The translations under genes were made by a program, and so were the position numbers. DNA of 64,000 nucleotides from Stictocephala bisonia (taxonomy: Eukaryota; Arthropoda; Insecta; Hemiptera; Membracidae): positions 791,618 through 855,617 of the forward strand of contig JAQJVL010000082.1 of the NCBI GenBank assembly GCA_035578905.1, in the 5' to 3' direction. The notes beneath the pieces are model-generated. The model saw nothing but the letters and a program-made list of their open reading frames with translations, ran no database searches and was not told where the DNA came from. Within the stretch, counting starts at the first letter, position 1. Each line of letters starts with the position of its first letter. This document shows, one piece after another, positions 34,965 to 47,114 of this stretch.

Positions 34965-35345
34965 ATATGAGATGCCAACACAGCTTGGGCGATTATGAAT
35001 GAATGTGGGACAAGTGTAGAAGACTACTCACTGACTTTGAAATACGCTCAGAAAGGGCCATTTATTAACCCAATACAAAACTACTTAACGTGGCATTCGA
35101 ACCACGTGGTTTTATTTAAATCTGTCTGATGACAAGTCTTGTAATCATATATCTTTTTTCCGAGACAACAACTAAACACTAGTCAACGCCCAATAAACAC
35201 ATCATAGACCTCTCATGTACGTAGTGTCTATGTCGATGGCAACCATTAAGTGGTAACAGAAAAGAACCCATCTCTTACTATTTCTTCAACTCTTTGCCCC
35301 AAGTAGCTGGGTTACAGCATTACACAAAGAGTGCCGACATTTAAT
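34965..35345 (-). mobile_element. SINE group 5 copy, near full length
   Basis: In reverse orientation: CAAAGAGTTGAAG with TAACCCAGCTACTTGGGGC (rc of about 35285-35320), TTAATGGTTGCCATCGACAT, CCACGTGGTTCGAATGCC (B box at about 35093-35110), GGGTTAATAAATGGCCC, GTGAGTAGTCTTC. The right end matches the 5' part of 51822-52200. Confidence 0.7.
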
Positions 35346-35349
35346 TAAT

Positions 35350-36180
35350 TCAATGTTTTTAGTGTAATGGAAAAAGTAATTAATTCTAAATCAAGGGTTA
35401 AATAGAATAGAAAAAAGTTAAAGAGTAAATTTATTTTAATGAATAGAATTTCCTGTTCAAACATAATTTAAGACCATATAAAATCATTGAGTGCAGTACT
35501 CGAGTTGTAAATCCATATACAATTCGCCACATACAGTCCAATATTACGGAGCAGATGTTCCATTTCTGTAGAGAAAACAACCCCTCACAAGCCACCCTCA
35601 TTTCGCGCAGAATTGACGTATCGACAATACGTACGTTCCAGAAAGGATTTACAAACATATAGAGCCGTCGAGGCGTATAAAGTCATTCAGGACGTACAAA
35701 AGTGAGGTGGGTCGGGGGGAAACATTGTTATGTAAAGTCAGAGAATCTTGTACTCCACGCTGCAGCACACTCGCTGGACGTATCGATATCTGAATATATT
35801 CCACCATCAGAGCCCTGTCAGCTTTGCTTCAAATTACAACAATCCGCCTTTACAAATACAATGTTTATTGTTATTTCACCCGACTGCTTTTAGCCTTCTC
35901 TGAAAATGAGTTAACTCACGTAAATGGATTTGGTTAAACCTTCCATCTTTGAAGAGTTTTAATGGTTATAGTTTAATTTTTTTCTGTATTTGAATAAAAT
36001 TGTTGCTTCCTGGATTTATTTCCAAACTTTCATCGTTGTTCCCTTGTTGTTCCATATTTGATAGATTTATTTTATATTGTTTAAATTGTGATTATCGACA
36101 CTTATTCTTACTGTGCCAGAATGAATTTAAAAGCAATTTGTTGGAAGACTAGGCCTATAACAATCTTATAAATTTTTCTT
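35350..36180. other. AT-rich sequence, nothing recognised
   Basis: Open frames at 35431-35658 (-) and 35702-35893 (+) have no recognisable domain. Confidence 0.4.
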
Positions 36181-36185
36181 AATTT

Positions 36186-36343
36186 TTGTCACCAGTTAAC
36201 ATGGGTCTGCAGGCCTGTGCGTGAACTTTATTAACATGTGGAGTACTGTCCGTTAGCTTAGTTTGGAATGCGAACCTTGGACTTAACATTCCGCAGTCTG
36301 AAGTCGTAACCACTATCACTAACCCACTACGCCAGCATGAAAA
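36186..36343 (-). mobile_element. SINE group 1 copy
   Basis: The minus strand reads CTGGCGTAGTGGGTTAGTGA (A-box-like), GTCCAAGGTTCGCATTCC (B-box-like), ACTAAGCTAACGGACAGTAC, then TTCACGCACAGGCCTGCAG and CCCATGTTAACTGG. Same order as 46972-47111. Confidence 0.75.
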
Positions 36344-36533
36344 ATGTATGTTCATCTTTTTTTTCGTAACCTTGCAATAGTTGAAATAGAAAAGTTCGAA
36401 AAGTGCTTTCATGAACGAAAAATCATTTCGTCCATCTGATATAAAGCGAGTTCCAAGAAGTCTTTTGTATGGTTACAATAAGTGAAATAATCATTCTAAA
36501 ATAAATATAGAATCACTTACACTTAGCACCGTA

Positions 36534-37255
36534 TATAGCGATGTATACTTCATACATATTCATCATAGTTTAGGAAAAACTCTGCACGTAGTTCACTTGA
36601 AATAGGCATCCTAGCTGGATTTCGTGCGTGCGGCGTTGCTATAATGAATGAGGATTGACGGAGAAAAAGCACCTGTCCCCCACTCTCCGGGACTATATTG
36701 AAGATTGGCACAACCTGGCAACCGCGCTCAGTCCACAAACACTTGACACTACAGTCTGAATTAAGTTATTTTATCTACAGTAAAAAATTTTCAAGGATCA
36801 TACAAAAATATAAGTTTTATTGAAGCGACTCACAAGTGAAATAATAGAGTTGCAAATAAAGGAAATTGCAACATCAAAAAATCCGTTGTTTAAACACTGT
36901 TATCTATAGAATACACATACTCATCATGGTGTAGGAAAAAACTGTGCGTGTAGTTCACTTAAAATAGGCACCCTAGCTGCAGTTTGTGCTTGCGGTGTTG
37001 CTATAATGACTTATGATTGACGGAGAAGTAGCACCTGCACCCCTCCCAGGGACTATTGTGGACTGGCACAGCCTGGTAACCACGCTCAGTCCACAATCAC
37101 TCTGCAGTATTTATTTCGTTTGGTTATCTGTGCTAAGAAAGTTTCAATGACCACATACGAATATTAAACTTTCAATTAGCGGTTTACAAAAGAAGTAATG
37201 GAGTTGTTAGGAGGAAATTGCAACATCGTAAAGCCATTGTTCAAATACTGCTATT
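36534..37255 (+). repeat. Diverged 361-bp tandem duplication
   Basis: Copy 1 (36534-36897) and copy 2 (36898-37255) share CATCATRGTKTAGGAAAAA, GTAGTTCACTT, GTTGCTATAATGA, GATTGACGGAGAA, GGGACTAT and CGCTCAGTCCACAA in order. A third, partial relative is at 42780-42880 (CTCATGATGTAGGAATAC, GACAACCGTTCACAGTCCAC). The family is unknown. Confidence 0.75.
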
Positions 37256-37259
37256 CATT

Positions 37260-38430
37260 AAGCTGTAAGACCCCTTTTGTTTCATTTTGTTAAACACAAT
37301 CGCCTACCAAATGGGAAAATATGAAATGAAAATGTCCAACAATAAATAGAATCTATTAATTGGCTGTTTCAAATTGGAACAACAAAAACAATACAAGGAG
37401 TCTCCGGGGACACGTACGGGAATGGTTAAATTATTATTCAAGGGTGGTCGTACAGAATGAAATAAATGAAATGGGGCGAGAGTGTATAGGCTATGAAACG
37501 TTTTATTGTGGCGATTCTGGATTCCGAAGGGAGGGGGCCCCACTGGCGTGACGCCTCGTCAAATATTTGTGCTACAAAAATGGAATTCATCATTGGGCTA
37601 TTTATTTATTTCTATGACTCATATTGATTATCTAGGGGGTGTGCTTCTTTTTAGTAGAAATTTATGTGATTGTTCCAGTGCCTTGATAATTTCGTAGTTA
37701 TGAATCAATCAACACCTGTAAACTTGTTGGGTATAACTAAATTTGCAACTAATTAAAGTAACAATTCAGTGACAGCTAGTACAGTGACACATTCAATACA
37801 AGTTGAAAGTCCATCAACAATTAAATGAGATCGAATGAATCATTCGTAAATTATATGATTTTTAAGAAAATGAATGTCGTTTAAATGGAAGGCGATTATG
37901 TAACCTAAACTGATAAGTAAATTCTATACCCAATAATATATTTTCTGAGTTGTAACTCTTGTCACATTGCACGAATTGATGTTAATTTATGGAGGAACGA
38001 CTTTCATATAGTATTTAAGATAGACATTTAAAGTAATATTTGACTTAAATTTACACAACACTTTTGTTTTGTACTAAATTAATTAATTAATCTAATACAT
38101 TTCCTTGTTCGAGTGTTATTTACAGGATTTAAATGACAACAGTTTGCAATAAATTATTTTGTTTTTGTACTTTCCTACAAGCTGTCATGTTGTAGGAAAG
38201 TTGTAAATTTATTGATAGTAATTTACCGTTTTCCGAATAGATTACTGTTAATTTGTATTTACTGCTGTTTGATCATGCAAATTAAAAATGTCCTCTTATT
38301 GTATATCGTATTAGTTATTTCATAACAATGAATGCTATAGTATTATTAATGAAAGCAAGAGTTTTGAAAGTTTACATATTATGAAAGTACAACAAATAAA
38401 ATCTGCTGACTTTAAATGCCTTCTAAAGCT
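37260..38430. other. AT-rich sequence, nothing recognised
   Basis: A 79/63-codon pair of open frames on opposite strands at 37304-37551 has no recognisable similarity. TTTCCTACAAGCTGTCATGT with GTAGGAAAG near 38172-38202 makes a short hairpin. Confidence 0.4.
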
Positions 38431-38432
38431 TT

Positions 38433-38510
<78 letters not shown>
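38433..38510. repeat. (TA)n microsatellite
   Basis: An almost uninterrupted TA run of about 75 bp with one AATA phase break near 38481. The Tyr-Ile open frames across it are artefacts. Confidence 0.97.
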
Positions 38511-38513
<3 letters not shown>

Positions 38514-38733
38514 TTTATTAACGACATCAGCTGTTTCTCGTGGTTTAGCCTTGAGACTCCAGGGCGCGTGTGTGGGAAGTAATGCAAGGCCAGCCTGTAG
38601 ATCGGCGTACCAAGCTAACTGGAGACACAGTGTGCAGGTACAGAATGCACTCAACACTGTAGCATGGACATTCCAGTAACGCTACTAGCCAGCAGTCAGT
38701 GATGTTTGCCTATTAAGTAGTATTGACTCAATG

Positions 38734-41700
38734 CTTGTACGTGTATGGGAGGGCAATTGTGTCAGTACTACTGTACGTTCGTACATGTACCACTTTAAGT
38801 TAACATTACCACTATACGTGTGTGGGTGGGCAGGAGGGTCATCACCACTGTACATGTATGGGTGGGCTGGAGGATCATCACCACTGTACGTGTATGGGTG
38901 GGCTGGAGGGTCATCACCACTGTACGTGTGTGGGAGGGTAATTGGGTCAATAATATTGTACGGGCGTACATGTACCACTATACGTTAACATAACCACTAT
39001 ACGTGTGTGGGTGGGCAGGAGGGTCATCACCACTGTACTTGTATGGGAGAGCAACTGGGTCAGTACTACTGTACGTTCGTACATGTACCACTGCAGCAAT
39101 AGCTGCTCTTGTAAACAAACCATGTACGTTAACATTACCACTATAGATGTGTGGGTGGGCAGGAGGGTCATCAACACTGTACGTGTATGGGAGAGCAACT
39201 GGGTCAGTACTACTGTACGTTCGTACATGTACCACTGCAGCAATAGCTGCTCTTGTAAACAAACCATGTACGTTAACATTACCACTATAGATGTGTGGGT
39301 GGGCAGGAGGGTCATCAACACTGTACTTGTATGGGAGAGCAACTGGGTCAGTACTACTGTACGTTCGTACATGTACCACTGCAGCAATAACTGCTCTTGT
39401 AAACAAACCATGTACGTTAACATTACCACTATACGTGTGTGGGTGGGCAGGAGGGTCATCACCACTGTACGTGGTGGGTGGGCTGGAGGATCATCACCAC
39501 TGTACGTGTGTGGGAGGGTAATTGGGTCAATAATATTGAACATTCGTACATGTACCACTATACGTTAACATTACCACTATACGTGTGTGGGTGGGCAGGA
39601 GGGTCATCAACACTGTACGTGTATGGGAGGGTAATTGGGTCAATACTACTGAACATTCGTACATGTACCACTGCAGCAATAGCTGCTCTTGTAAACAAAC
39701 CATGTACGTTAACATTACCACTATAGATGTGTGGGTGGGCTGGAGGATCATCACCACTGTACGTGTATGGGTGGGCTGGAGGATCATCACCACTGTACGT
39801 GTGTGGGAGGGTAATTGCGTCAATAATATTGCACGGGCGTACATGCACCACTATAAGTTAACATAACCACTATACGTGTGTGGGTGGGCAGGAGGGTCAT
39901 CACCACTGTACTTGTATGGGAGAGCAACTGGGTCAGTACTACTGTACGTTCGTACATGTACCACTGCAGCAATAGCTGCTCTTGTAAACACACCATGTAC
40001 GTTAACATTACCACTATAGATGTGTGGGTGGGCTGGAGGATCATCACCACTGTACGTGTATGGGTGGGCTGGAGGGTCATCACCACTGTACGTGTATGAG
40101 TGGGCTGGAGGGTCATCACCACTGTACATGTATGGGTGGGCTGGAGGGTCATCACTACTGTACGTGTATGGGTGGGCTGGAGGGTCATCACTACTGTACG
40201 TGTATGGGTGGTCTGGAGGGTCATCACTACTGTACATGTATGGGTGGTCTGGAGGGTCATCACTACTGTACGTGTATGGGTGGGCTGGAGGGTCATCACC
40301 ACTGTACGTGTATGGGTGGGCTGGAGGGTCATCACCACTGTACGTGTATGGGTCGATTGTAAAAGTCATCCTCACTGTACGTGTATGGGTGGGCTGGGGG
40401 GTCATCACTACTGTACGTGTATGAGTGGGCAAGAGGGTCATCACCACTGTACGTGTATGAGTAGGCAAGAGAGTCATCACCACTGTACGTGTATGGGTCG
40501 ATTGTAAGGGTCATCCTCACTGTACGTGTATGAGTGGGCAAGAGGGTCATCATCACTTTACGTGTATGGGTAGTCTTGAGGGTAATCACCACTGTAAATG
40601 TAGGGGTGGGCTGGAGGGTCATCACCACTGTACGTGTATGGGTGGGCTGGAGGGTCATCACCACTGTACGTGTATGGGTCGATTGTAAAAGTCATCCTCA
40701 CTGTACGTGTATGGGTGGGCTGGGGGGTCATCACTACTGTACGTGTATGAGTGGGCAAGAGGGTCATCACCACTGTACGTGTATGAGTAGGCAAGAGAGT
40801 CATCACCACTGTACGTGTATGGGTCGATTGTAAGGGTCATCCTCACTGTACGTGTATGAGTAGTCTTGAGGGTAATCACCACTGTAAATGTAGGGGTGGG
40901 CTGGAGGGTCATCATCACTTTACGTGTATGAGTAGGCAAGAGGGTAATCACCACTGTAAATGTAGGGGTGGGCTGGAGGGTCATCATCACTTTACGTGTA
41001 TGAGTAGGCAAGAGGGTCATCATCACTTTACGTGTATGGGTAGTCTTGAGGGTAATCACCACTGTAAATGTAGGGGTGGGCTGGAGGGTCATCATCACTT
41101 TACGTGTATGAGTAGGCAAGAGGGTAATCACCACTGTAAATGTAGGGGTGGGCTGGAGGGTCATCATCACTTTACGTGTATGAGTAGGCAAGAGGGTCAT
41201 CATCACTTTACGTGTATGGGTAGTCTTGAGGCTAATCACCACTGTAAATGTAGGGGTGGGCTGGAGGGTCATCATCACTTTACGTGTATGAGTAGGCAAG
41301 AGGGTCATCCTCACTGTACGTGTATGAGTAGTCTTGAGGGTAATCACCACTGTAAATGTAGGGGTGGGCTGGAGGGTCATCATCACTTTACGTGTATGAG
41401 TAGGCAAGAGGGTCATCATCACTTTACGTGTATGGGTAGTCTTGAGGGTAATCACCACTGTAAATGTAGGGGTGGGCTGGAGGGTCATCATCACTTTACG
41501 TGTATGAGTGGGCATTAGGGTCATCCTCACTGTACGTGTATGGGTAGTCTTGAGAGTAATCACCACTGTAAATGTAGGGGTGGGCTGGAGGGTCATCATC
41601 ACTTTACGTGTATGAGTGGGCTGGAGGGTCATCATCACTTTACGTGTATGAGTGGGCTGGAGGGTCATCCTCACTGTACGTGTATGGGTAGTCTTGAGGG

Positions 41701-42018
41701 TAATCACCACTGTAAATGTAGGGGTGGGCTGGAGGGTCATCCTCACTGTACGTGTATGAGTGGGCATTAGGGTCATCATCACTTTACGTGTATGGGTGGT
41801 CTTGAGGGTCATCACCACTGTACGTGTATGAGTAGGCAGGAGAGTTATCACCACTTTACGTGTATGGGTGGTCTTGAGGGTCATCACCACTGTACGTGTA
41901 TGAGTAGGCAAGAGAGTTATCACCACTCTACGTGTATGGGTGGTCTTGAGGGTCATCACCACTGTACGTGTATGAGTAGGCAAGAGAGTTATCACCACTG
42001 TACGTGTATGAGTGGGTG
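38734..42018 (+). repeat. Large 36-bp minisatellite (about 90 units) with higher-order structure
   Basis: The basic unit is GGGTGGGCTGGAGGGTCATC plus ACCACTGTACGTGTAT, 36 bp. From about 39000 to 39720 it is organised as a 144-bp (4 x 36) higher-order unit containing ACTGCAGCAATAGCTGCTC (CTATAG at 39141 and 39285). From 40020 onward it is simple 36-mers. From 40860 it alternates variants such as GAGTAGGCAAGAGGGTCATC and GGTAGTCTTGAGGGTAATC. A 37-nt variant (GGGTCGATTGTAAAAGTC) shifts frame. Long open frames (up to 446 codons, both strands) result from the 3-divisible period and are not considered genes. Confidence 0.97.
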
Positions 42019-42019
42019 G

Positions 42020-43260
42020 AAGTATGTTTTATATTATTCCTTGAGCCATTTAGTGGTGAGTTAATCTTGATACAGACCTTGTAGATTATCCTTGTCCTAG
42101 CAACATCCTATTGAATGCAATATTTTGTTCATATTACAATTTATTCAATATCAGCTATGCAAAATCTTTCAAAGTATTTTATAAAAAGGAAAATTAGACA
42201 GTAGATTTTTAAACGAAATAAAGTAATATACTAGATTATACCGAAAATAATGTTCATATTGAATATAATGTATTCGGGGCAGCTAGCGTGTATACGGGCA
42301 CTTTTTTCAATTACAGCAATACTAGTAGTTCCGGTATGGGCTCATGGAAAAGTAGTGGAATGTACTGTATTTAACTTTTACACAAATATTGAACTACATC
42401 GTTACTTTTCATATTATTTGAATGTTTTGGAATGTTGGCTAATCACGTGAAAATACTGGAAAATGGCACTGAACTGATAAAATCATGGCTAGGCCTAATT
42501 ATTTGTTCTTAAAAGCAAGTTTTACTCTTTGGTTTTAAGTATTGAAAATGTAGAGTTTTTTTTCTGTGGGGGGGGGGCTAGGGCTTGAGAGCAATTAGTA
42601 GTAATATAATTACTGTTTATTGTAAAATGGGGAGTTGAGATATAGAAGACAGAGATTTTAAAAAAATGGTTATGGATTTAAAGACAGGTATGATATAAAT
42701 GTGTATGGCTTATCTAGTCGTTACAAACGAATAATATCTTCAATACGTCACTATAAAGTATTAAACTAATGTAACTAACCACACAGACCGCTCATGATGT
42801 AGGAATACCCGTCTGACAACCGTTCACAGTCCACAAACGCCCGACGCGCTGCAAAGCGGACAGTCCACAAACTACAGAAAACAGCGTGGCTTAAATGCTA
42901 TGAGGATGAACACTGTACAGTTAATTTATTTGTGGAAGTTAGGCCCACTTTACCTGTCAAATATGATTGATAGACGCTCATAGAAGAATGTTAAACATAT
43001 GTCTTGACACAATTTACATATACGACTTATACTTTTATTACAGCTCATAGGCAATGGTAAATAAGAAACACCTGAGCACGACTGGAGTTTTACACCTAGT
43101 GAAACGTCGTGTTTGTTTGTAAATACTCTAATCATTAGAAATATCTCACAAATTAATAATATTGTCATTAATGTTTGGTTTATAAATCAAAATAGTTTTT
43201 GTCACATCTTAGTATGTGCACTAAAAAGAAGCTCTAAGAACAGCGTTTATATTATTATTA
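42020..43260. other. AT-rich sequence; relic at 42780-42880
   Basis: The relic of the 361-bp duplicated family is at 42780-42880. The open frame at 42250-42450 is without similarity. Confidence 0.4.
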
Positions 43261-43261
43261 A

Positions 43262-43610
43262 TTATTTATTACTTAGATGCTGATCGTAGAAATATGGGCG
43301 AAGATTAGGAATGAATGAGAGTGTAGATGAGATAGTGTAGTCATTGTTACTAACTGAATTCGATTTAACTTACAAATGACCGTTTATTAATATCCCAATG
43401 GCCAGGGCAACTAAGGCACCTACTCTTTTACATGGAATCCGAACGACGTAGTATTGGTCCGATATTTAGCAAATTGACAAGCTTTATAATCACTTCTCCG
43501 AACACAACATCCAGACCTTAACTGCCATCCAACATGGACACCCCAGACTTCTCTAAAAGTGTCCACATCGATAGCAACCATTGAGCGGACGCCGTGTAGG
43601 TATTAATAGC
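43262..43610 (-). mobile_element. SINE group 5 copy
   Basis: The left side has GATGCTGATCGTAGAAATATG, GTAGTCATTGTTACTAACTG and GGGATATTAATAAACGG (rc). CCTACTCTTTTACATGGAATCCG holds the B box on the minus strand. Then come AACATGGACACCCCAGACTTC and ATAGCAACCATTGAGCG. Block order is identical to 18137-18480 in reverse. Confidence 0.75.
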
Positions 43611-43614
43611 TGTA

Positions 43615-45050
43615 TTATTTTAACACGGACTGCTTATTTATTAGACGCAAACTATTATAAAATACTAATCCATTACAAAGGTTTTGTATTTACTTTTATC
43701 TGTTACTACATGACATTAGAATGGAACTTGTGTTGAAATACGTACATAGACTAACACATGAAAACAATAAGTCTACTCACAAGAATGTAACATTTTAAAC
43801 CAGACCAAACAGACGACGGGTTCCTTACAATTTCCTTTTCAATCTCACTCAGCAATATTTCCTCGACGATATGGGGCCTGGCCTCCGAACAATGAGGGAC
43901 GTTTGAGTCATTACTTGATTGAACCAATGTATTTCCAGGCCTTTCTTGGTGTTGAGTAGACAAATGTATTTCTTGACTCTTGTATTTATTGCCTTCGTGT
44001 CCAGTTTAGATGGCTGTTGTTTTGTCAGTTTAATGGACTGTTGTTGTAGGAATGTAAATTGAACCTGTCATAAGCTGTATTGGTTATTGAAAACAAATAT
44101 TTGTTTTATTGATGTGTCCGCGTGTTACAATGCCAGTTTGTGTTAAATGGAGCATATAATTGTATAATAAATATTTATATCTACCCTTAACATTACTTTT
44201 TTGCCTTAGTATAACAAAAGAAAATGTAATATACGACTAAGAAAAAAAAAGAAAAAAGAAAAAAAAGAACAATCTATAAAAATACTTTTGTTTCTATAGA
44301 TTTACTCTTATTATTTTATATTTATATTTATAATTATTTATATTTAATGAAGTATTCACTATCGTCTTCAGAATCTTCCTCTAGACATCGTATTAAAAAG
44401 TAAACGCCATTTTAAAATTATCAACCATTTCACTTATTGATAAAACTGTTTTTCTTTGATTTTATTTGATATAATTCGTAAAGAGATAATGTTACAACGC
44501 CAATACGGTAAAGGTATATGAATTATATGTGATAATTTATACTAACCATGATACAAATTAGGTAAATATGTAACTAACATGGTAAAATGACAACGGCTTA
44601 CACCTACATTGGCTATCACAGTCATTTACGTTCTTGAGATGGCATTAACTTCTGGGGTTTGACTACGTCAGTGAACTTGAACGGTATCTGTGTTCTATAT
44701 GACGATCCACTTTGAAAATGATGTCTGTAAGGTATTCGAAACGTTGGTAACTAGTATAAATAGCAAACATAACCTGTGAACCACAAAAGCGCTTAGTAAA
44801 GGTTCCGAAAAAATATAAGACACTACTTTAAATGATAACTAAAATGTTTACGTTAAGATTTAACAAGTTTTAAAATAATTGGTTAGGAATGTCACTATTC
44901 GTGTAAAGGTGGAAGATTAAATTCCACTGTACATGTATGGGTGGGTGGGAGGGTCGATGCTATTGCACATTTAATTGAAGGATCACACGTTGATTATAGA
45001 TGCTACCAAAAATGAGAAATGAGCGTTTATTGTCCATAATTAACACTTCA
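43615..45050. other. AT-rich sequence with a Penelope-like 3' relic and one stray minisatellite unit
   Basis: 44708-44745 (CACTTTGAAAATGATGTCTG ... TATTCGAAACGTTGG) resembles a decayed hammerhead-type region of a Penelope terminal repeat. At 44923-44956, CCACTGTACATGTATGGGTG plus GGTGGGAGGGTCGATG is a single unit of the 36-bp minisatellite. The 70-codon minus-strand frame at 43751-43963 is unassigned. Confidence 0.4.
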
Positions 45051-45054
45051 TATC

Positions 45055-45375
45055 AAGTTGCACCGACCTAAGCTCATTCGTGTATGGTGAAAAGAGGCTC
45101 TGAATGGCCGATATCGGTACATTTACTACAGTATCAAGGCCTTCCTTATTTTAGCTGTGAGATGAAGATTTCTTAGTATGCAGCTCATTCTAAAGTACAT
45201 TTTGTAGCTCTTGCCTAGAAATGTACCTGCAAGCCTTCAACCTAGAGTGTATACTAATGCTCTAGTTAGCCCGTAAAAAATATTATTTTCGTCAAGTTTT
45301 ATGATCTAACATCAGTTTTTGATAATCTGTGATCAGTCAGTCAATCGTTTTTAGAGTTTATGTAGGCTACATTTT
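45055..45375 (+). repeat. Dispersed repeat family G, copy 1
   Basis: CCTAAGCTCATTCGTGTATG, GGCTCTGAATGGCCGATATC, then ATCAGTTTTTGATAATCTGT and GATCAGTCAGTCAATCG. Shared in order with 45477-45710 and 50745-50960. Likely a retroposon 3' region; unidentified. Confidence 0.5.
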
Positions 45376-45476
45376 TTTCAATCAAAAATTCGTATAAATG
45401 TTCGTAATTGTGAATTTCTCTTCACATTGTTCGCTTATACTGATGAAACCTAACCCAAAATGTCATCTGAACTATC

Positions 45477-45710
45477 CTAAAATATCTCATACGTATGGTG
45501 AGTGATAGCAAAGATTCTGATTGGTCAATTTCGGTCCATATAATTATTTCATCTTATTTTAATAATTTCAGAGCATATTTTATCAAATCAATTTTTTTAC
45601 TCATTTAGAGTTAGGCTACATTTACGAATAAAAACTATTTTTGCCAAGTTTCGTGGTCCAAAGCCATACAGTTTTTAGGAACTGTGATCAGTCAGTCAAT
45701 CGTTTAGTAG
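45477..45710 (+). repeat. Dispersed repeat family G, copy 2
   Basis: TCATACGTATGGTGAGTG, GATTCTGATTGGTCAATTTC, TTGCCAAGTTTCGTGGTCCA, CAGTTTTTAGGAACTGTGAT and CAGTCAGTCAATCG. The 3' motifs have the wording typical of non-LTR element untranslated ends. Confidence 0.5.
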
Positions 45711-45769
45711 ACAATATTACAAGTTGTTGAACCAGGTTCGTAGATACTGACTACGCACGAAGTTGTCCT

Positions 45770-46060
45770 AACACTCCTCAGTCAGGATCCTTATGTAACT
45801 TGCATGTCCTTGACGTTTCGTCCTACATGCCTTTCAGTCCAAGGTCTCCCCTCTCCTATCGCTGGCTACACGACAATTCGCTCACCATAGCACGCATAAC
45901 TTCGTCTCTCACTAACATAGGAAATCTCTCTTGCCCACTATCAGCAATAATGTATGCATTAGAAGAACGCCGACGTCCTGGTACGCCACGTCACATCTAC
46001 TTAATGGAAATCCCTTATCTAGATTTATGGCACGAACTTATTTCGCTCCTGTAGGTTATT
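45770..46060. other. Unassigned stretch with a decayed hammerhead-like block
   Basis: An 84-codon + strand frame (45800-46054) contains no recognisable domain. On the minus strand about 45840-45805 reads GACTGAAAGGCATGTAGGAC then GAAACGTCAAGG, a hammerhead-like core with two altered positions. It may be another Penelope terminal-repeat relic. Confidence 0.3.
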
Positions 46061-46300
46061 GACAGTATCTAAGGGTTCAGGTAATAAGACCCAGTATACC
46101 AAATTACATAATATATATATACTGTATTATAAGTCTAAGGTTATCTTTTTTTCACCTTTACGTATTTTTTTATATTAGTCCACTTCGAATTTGTTTCACT
46201 CAATTACTTGAACATTGAAAAATACAATATAATATTTTAATACTTCTAATTTTTCCTATAGTACGAAGTTTATAAGTCATAAGAATTGTGTATGAAGGTA

Positions 46301-46551
46301 CACAAAAGAAAGAAACAGTGGTCGCATCCAATAGAGCAATGAATGTGTATCGAGTAGTTATTTCTCTAGTTTGCTTATCAGATGGTTGGGCCAGCACCTT
46401 GTCAGTCTATCCTCTTATTCCCACAAAATCTTCAAGGATAAACTTAGCAATTGTAATTACAGAGCTATGTATTAGTTTCAATCTATTTATAACTGCCACC
46501 GATGGTTTGTCCGTAACCATATGAAAGTGACCTCTGTTTCTTTATCTCTGT
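46301..46551 (+). mobile_element. CAGAG-MITE, copy 7
   Basis: CACAAAAGAAAGAAACAGTG, GTCGCATCCAATAGAGC, TATCGAGTAGTTATTTCTC, CAGCACCTTGTCAGTC, CTTCAAGGATAAAC and TGACCTCTGTTTCTTTATCTCTG. Full length, about 250 bp, and immediately followed by copy 8. Confidence 0.85.
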
Positions 46552-46578
46552 ACGTATAGTGAGGAAACGGGTGGAATT

Positions 46579-46834
46579 ACAGAGAAGAATGAAACAGATA
46601 TCACATCCATAGTGTGCTGAATTTATGTCGAATTGTTATTTCTCCAGTTTACCGTGCAGATTGCACTGCCAGCACCTCATTAGTCTCTCCACTTATTCCC
46701 TCAAATCCTCAAGGATAGGCAAAGAAATTATTGTTATAGATTTATAAAGATATGGATTAATTGCAATCTTTATACAATAAATACAATTGATCCGTTCGCT
46801 GCGGCCATAAGAAAGTGACCTCTTTGTTCTCTGT
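46579..46834 (+). mobile_element. CAGAG-MITE, copy 8 (head-to-tail with copy 7)
   Basis: ACAGAGAAGAATGAAACAGA, CATCCATAGTGTGCTG, TTGTTATTTCTCCAG, CCAGCACCTCATTAGTC, CTCAAGGATAGGC, TCCGTTCGCTGCGGCCATAA and TGTTCTCTGT. Separated from copy 7 by about 27 bp. Confidence 0.85.
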
Positions 46835-46971
46835 CGCCCGTTCGACTTAGAGTGAAAAAATTGGGTGGGATGCATAAGCCATACAGTATGTAGATTTCGT
46901 AATTTGCGTGTATGTAAAGAGAATATGATAAAAAACAGCAAAAATACTAAAGCATTTTTTAATATAGTCGC

Positions 46972-47111
46972 TAGTTCACATGGCCCTGTAGGCCTGTGCA
47001 TGAATTTTATTCAAGGAGTGAAATATCGACCGTTGGCTCAGTGGGAATTTGAACCTTGGACCCTGCCCTCCACAGTCCGAAGCCTTAGCCACTGAGCCAC
47101 CACACCGGCAG
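46972..47111 (-). mobile_element. SINE group 1 copy (best preserved)
   Basis: The minus strand reads CCGGTGTGGTGGCTCAGTGG (A box TGGCTCAGTGG), CTAAGGCTTCGGACTGTGGA, GTCCAAGGTTCAAATTCCC (B box), GAGCCAACGGTCGATA, then TTCATGCACAGGCCTACAGG and GCCATGTGAACTAGC. The A-to-B spacing and order fit an RNA polymerase III promoter from a tRNA. The acceptor ends do not pair, so it is not a tRNA gene. Confidence 0.85.
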
Positions 47112-47114
47112 TTA

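Noticed and set aside
38412..38679. Tyr-Ile repeat open frames
   Set aside because: Translation of a (TA)n microsatellite running into unique sequence; no evidence of a gene.
40658..41998. 446-codon minus-strand open frame, and overlapping long frames on both strands at 38.7-42.0 kb
   Set aside because: The repeat unit is 36 bp, divisible by three, so a stop-free unit keeps frames open on both strands. The predicted 12-residue repeats have no signal or domain, and the frame breaks wherever a 37-nt variant occurs.
38734..42018. CRISPR-like regular array
   Set aside because: Repeats are contiguous with no unique spacers, and the sequence is clearly eukaryotic. It is a minisatellite.
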